Under the pieces are notes generated by a model. It did not search any database and was not told the DNA's origin. It was given only the letters and a program-made list of their open reading frames with translations. Of a stretch of 64,000 nt of DNA, positions 61,347-64,000 are shown piece by piece. The stretch is taken from NCBI RefSeq assembly GCF_021496665.1, contig NZ_CP071246.1, forward strand, positions 496,001 through 560,000, read 5' to 3'. A program made the translations under genes and the position numbers. The DNA comes from Corynebacterium sp. CNCTC7651. Its GTDB lineage: Bacteria; Actinomycetota; Actinomycetes; Mycobacteriales; Mycobacteriaceae. Numbering within the stretch: position 1 is the stretch's first letter; every line of letters starts with the position of its first letter.

Positions 61347-62778
61347 GCAGCATGAACTGGAGCGCATGGTTGCGGAGCTCAGGGTAATCGGAGCTGAGGG
61401 GCAATCTGTCGAGGTCAAAAGTGGCGTAGGGAAGGGCATCCGCGAAACGCTGAGTGCATTCTCGAATGCTCGCGGCGGCCTCCTCCTCATAGGTCTGAGC
61501 GAGGAAGACGGGTTCATCCCGGCACCAGCTTTCGATGCCCTTAAAGCACGCGATGCGCTCGCTTCTCGCTGCGAAGAGTTAACCCCCGCGGTTCGGCCAG
61601 TTGTCGAAATTCATGATCTTGAAGGGGCACAGGTCATCGTTGCCGAAGTCGATGCCTTCAATCGTGAGGACAAGCCGTGTTATATCACCGAGCAGGGCCG
61701 TTACAACGGCTCCTACGTACGAACTGGTGACGGTGATCGGCGATTAACTAAGTACGAGGTGGATCGGCTCCTCGAAGAGGAGGTGCCGCCTAAGTGGGAT
61801 GAGCAGACTGTGGACGAGGCATCCCGTGATGACCTCTCCGCACTGGATCTCGACAATTTCCTCAAGGTTCAGCAAACACGGCGTCCAAGAACGTTCGCGG
61901 ATGGCGAGGACCGAGCCCTGCAACGCCTCCGCCTTATGAGGGGAGAGCATCCTACGCTTGCTGCACTATTGACGTTGGGGGAGTATCCGCAAGAGTTTTT
62001 CCCTCGGCTCACCGTGTCCTTCGGACTTTTTCCGGGCTCCAGCAAAGGAGATGTGACCACAGGTGCGCGATTGTTAGACAGCGCCACACTTGTAGGAACA
62101 ATTCCCGAGCTCGTGGAAGCGGGTGTGGCAGCGGTGAAGCGGAACATGCGCACTGCGAGTGTGATCGGTGATGTGTATCGCGCTGATGTGCCCGACTATC
62201 CACTCGTTGCAGTGCGAGAGGCGCTGGTGAATGCATTGATGCATAGGGATTATTCGCCGAGCGCGCTCGGCAGCCAGGTGCAGATAAACATGTTCGTAGA
62301 CCGGCTGGAAATCACTAGCCCGGGCGGGCTCTATGGTGGCGTTACCGTGGAGAATTTGGGGGAGGCAGGGCTCAGCGCATCGCGTAATCAACGACTTTCA
62401 TCATTCCTCGAAGATCTCACGTTCGTGGGCGGTGGCCCGATCGCCGAAAACCGGGGTTCTGGAATTGCAACGATCAACCGGGCCTTAGAGGAGGCACTCA
62501 TGCCCCCGCCGGTATTCACCAACCGACTAACCGATTTCACGGTCACCTTCCGCAAACGGAGGATCGCCCCGGATGAGCGGCATGGGACCGCGAGTGAGCA
62601 GGTTCTCGACCTCCTTCATCAACGAGAATCGTGGGCAACTGCAGAGTTGGTTAAGGAGACCGGTCTTAGTCGCTCCGCTGTGCAAAATGCCCTAAGCCAG
62701 CTAGTAACCGCGGGCGTTGCTGAGCCGACCGAACCCACTCGCTCCCCACGTCAGCGTTACCGGCTCACTGTCCTCTGA
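61342..62778 (+). CDS. AlbA_2 (Schlafen-like)/HATPase_c_4 transcriptional regulator
   Basis: A 478-residue protein. The N-terminal AlbA_2 domain has GQSVEVKSGVGKGIRETLSAFSN and GGLLLIGL; the middle carries a GHKL-like ATPase segment (VREALVNALMHRDYS, ENRGSGIATINRAL); the C terminus is a winged helix (ATAELVKETGLSRSAVQNALSQLV). Such proteins are putative regulators, sometimes linked to phage or element control. No Shine-Dalgarno precedes ATG 61342, and in-frame TTGs at 61321 and 61333 exist; the start lies within the operator array. Confidence 0.85.
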   Translation: MLQHELERMVAELRVIGAEGQSVEVKSGVGKGIRETLSAFSNARGGLLLIGLSEEDGFIPAPAFDALKARDALASRCEELTPAVRPVVEIHDLEGAQVIVAEVDAFNREDKPCYITEQGRYNGSYVRTGDGDRRLTKYEVDRLLEEEVPPKWDEQTVDEASRDDLSALDLDNFLKVQQTRRPRTFADGEDRALQRLRLMRGEHPTLAALLTLGEYPQEFFPRLTVSFGLFPGSSKGDVTTGARLLDSATLVGTIPELVEAGVAAVKRNMRTASVIGDVYRADVPDYPLVAVREALVNALMHRDYSPSALGSQVQINMFVDRLEITSPGGLYGGVTVENLGEAGLSASRNQRLSSFLEDLTFVGGGPIAENRGSGIATINRALEEALMPPPVFTNRLTDFTVTFRKRRIAPDERHGTASEQVLDLLHQRESWATAELVKETGLSRSAVQNALSQLVTAGVAEPTEPTRSPRQRYRLTVL

Positions 62779-62815
62779 AATGGGCACCAATTCTCCGCGC
62801 GGTACCATCGCACCC

Positions 62816-64000
62816 ATGTCCGAAAATGTCCTCGATCGCTTCCACCCCCAGGTGGCAACCTGGTTCGAGGAGGTTTTTGCTGCGCCCACCGCGGTGCAGG
62901 CCGAGGCGTGGCGCGCGATTTCCGATGGCGAGAATTCCCTCGTCGTCGCCCCCACCGGCTCCGGCAAAACACTCGCCGCCTTCCTGTGGTCCCTCAACTC
63001 CCTCGTCGAGCGCGCAGGGCAGCAGGCCCTGCCTATCGACGGCGCCCAACGTTCCACGCACGGCGGCGTCCGCGTCCTCTATATCTCCCCGCTGAAAGCC
63101 CTCGGCGTGGACGTGGAGAACAACCTGCGCGCGCCGCTCCAGGGCATCGCGCGCGTGGCGCAGCGCATGGGCCGCGAAATGCCGGACATCTCCGTTGGCG
63201 TGCGCTCCGGCGACACCCCGCAGGTGGAGCGCAACCGCCAGCTGCGCAAACCGCCGGACATCTTGATCACCACCCCGGAATCGCTCTACCTCATGCTCAC
63301 GTCCAAGGCAGCGGCGATCCTGCAGTCCGTGGACACCGTGATCATCGACGAAATCCACGCCCTCGCCGGCACCAAGCGCGGCGTGCACCTCGCGCTCTCC
63401 CTCGAGCGCCTGGCCAGGCTCGCCGGGAACTTCCAGCGCATCGGCCTCTCCGCCACCGTGCGCCCCATCGAAACGGTGGCCAACTTCCTGGGCCCGCGCA
63501 CCACCATCATCAACCCGCCTGCGGAAAAGCGCTGGGAGCTTGTGGTGCGCGTGCCGGTGGAGGACATGAGCGATCTCCCCGTCCCCGAGGAGGGCTCCAC
63601 CATCGGGGAGGCGATTATCGACGATCGTTTGCTGCTTGACGACGACGACTTTTCCGGCGCGAAAGAGGCGGAGCCTCTCGCGCCGGGAGCGTCGAAAAGC
63701 ATCTGGCCCCACATCGAGCAGGCGGTGTACGAGGAGGTGATGGCGCACCGCTCCACCATCGTGTTCGTGAACTCGCGCCGCACCGCCGAGCGCCTGACCA
63801 GCCAGATCAACGAGCTGTGGGCGAAGGAGCACGACCCGGAGGCGCTGAGCGCACCCACGCGGCGCCCGCCCGCGCAGCTGATGAAGTCAGTGGATACCGC
63901 CGGCCATGCTGCGCCCGTGATCGCCCGTGCCCACCACGGCTCCGTGTCCAAGGATGAGCGCCTGCTCACCGAGACGATGCTGAAGGAGGGCTCGCTGAGA
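62816..64000 (+). CDS. lhr: ATP-dependent helicase Lhr (3' end outside window)
   Basis: Superfamily 2 helicase, first 395 residues. ATG 62816 gives MSENVLDRFHPQVATWFEE. Motifs: TAVQAEAW (Q motif), APTGSGKTLAAFL (Walker A), YISPLKALGVDVENNL (Ia), TTPESLYLMLTS (Ib), VIIDEIHALAGTKRG (DEIH box), GLSATVRP (III) and the start of domain 2, STIVFVNSRRTAERL. Lhr proteins act in DNA repair in mycobacteria (known). The reading frame is open to the window end. Confidence 0.95.
   Translation, partial: MSENVLDRFHPQVATWFEEVFAAPTAVQAEAWRAISDGENSLVVAPTGSGKTLAAFLWSLNSLVERAGQQALPIDGAQRSTHGGVRVLYISPLKALGVDVENNLRAPLQGIARVAQRMGREMPDISVGVRSGDTPQVERNRQLRKPPDILITTPESLYLMLTSKAAAILQSVDTVIIDEIHALAGTKRGVHLALSLERLARLAGNFQRIGLSATVRPIETVANFLGPRTTIINPPAEKRWELVVRVPVEDMSDLPVPEEGSTIGEAIIDDRLLLDDDDFSGAKEAEPLAPGASKSIWPHIEQAVYEEVMAHRSTIVFVNSRRTAERLTSQINELWAKEHDPEALSAPTRRPPAQLMKSVDTAGHAAPVIARAHHGSVSKDERLLTETMLKEGSLR

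Overview
The window reads as a chromosomal segment of a GC-rich actinobacterium, almost certainly a Corynebacterium. The evidence is gene content and order: smpB-SDR-ssrA with a tmRNA tag AEKNSQRDYALAA, serC/gltA/fkbA/mctBC, a secreted Rpf beside a cold-shock gene, SepH, mycoredoxin, XPB helicase with its actinobacterial partner, and DUF2771/DUF3027/DUF6928-type genes. It holds one complete rRNA operon (16S-23S-5S), one tmRNA, one tRNA-Arg(CCT) and a TPP riboswitch.

Layout. 1-2.2 kb: thiC (minus, partial) under a TPP riboswitch, then prfB. 2.2-14.3 kb: a block that separates prfB from ftsE-ftsX-smpB, which I recall as neighbours in other corynebacteria. The block holds a DUF6508 gene, an MHS-type transporter, a three-gene biotin-dependent carboxylase with a hairpin-rich leader, a DMT transporter, a flavin/[2Fe-2S] reductase, two tandem DUF2236 (latex-clearing-protein-like) heme proteins and an aldehyde dehydrogenase. 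I regard this block as the best candidate for an undescribed metabolic system. 14.4-17.7 kb: ftsE, ftsX, smpB, SDR, tmRNA. 17.7-22.3 kb: a lipoprotein and a siderophore ABC importer. 22.3-28.4 kb: rRNA operon. 28.5-31.1 kb: an MFS gene split by an IS256-family element with an 8-bp target duplication. 31-38 kb: XPB helicase, a NatAB-like ABC exporter and a helicase-associated protein. 38-45 kb: Rpf, cold-shock protein, envelope and conserved genes, purine permease, rRNA/tRNA methyltransferase. 45-53 kb: DUF6928 with a fresh 84-bp duplication, sepH, serC, gltA, FKBP, aldo/keto reductase, mctB-mctC. 53-58.8 kb: HNH nuclease, secreted cell-wall-type proteins, a serine protease with a 47-bp duplication, then a small AT-richer patch with a transposase relic next to tRNA-Arg. 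58.9-64 kb: mrx, folA, thyA, cysQ, an AlbA_2 regulator behind a six-copy operator array, and the start of lhr.

Three genome-scale observations stand out. (1) The 11-mer CGTCGAWAAGC occurs 15 times on both strands in and between genes, far above chance, and uses rare codons. (2) A symmetric six-copy, 12-bp-phased repeat overlaps the start of the AlbA_2 regulator. (3) Five otherwise intact genes, including ftsE, each carry a single-base indel, and two genes carry exact short tandem duplications; these may be sequence or assembly errors and should be checked before any biological reading.
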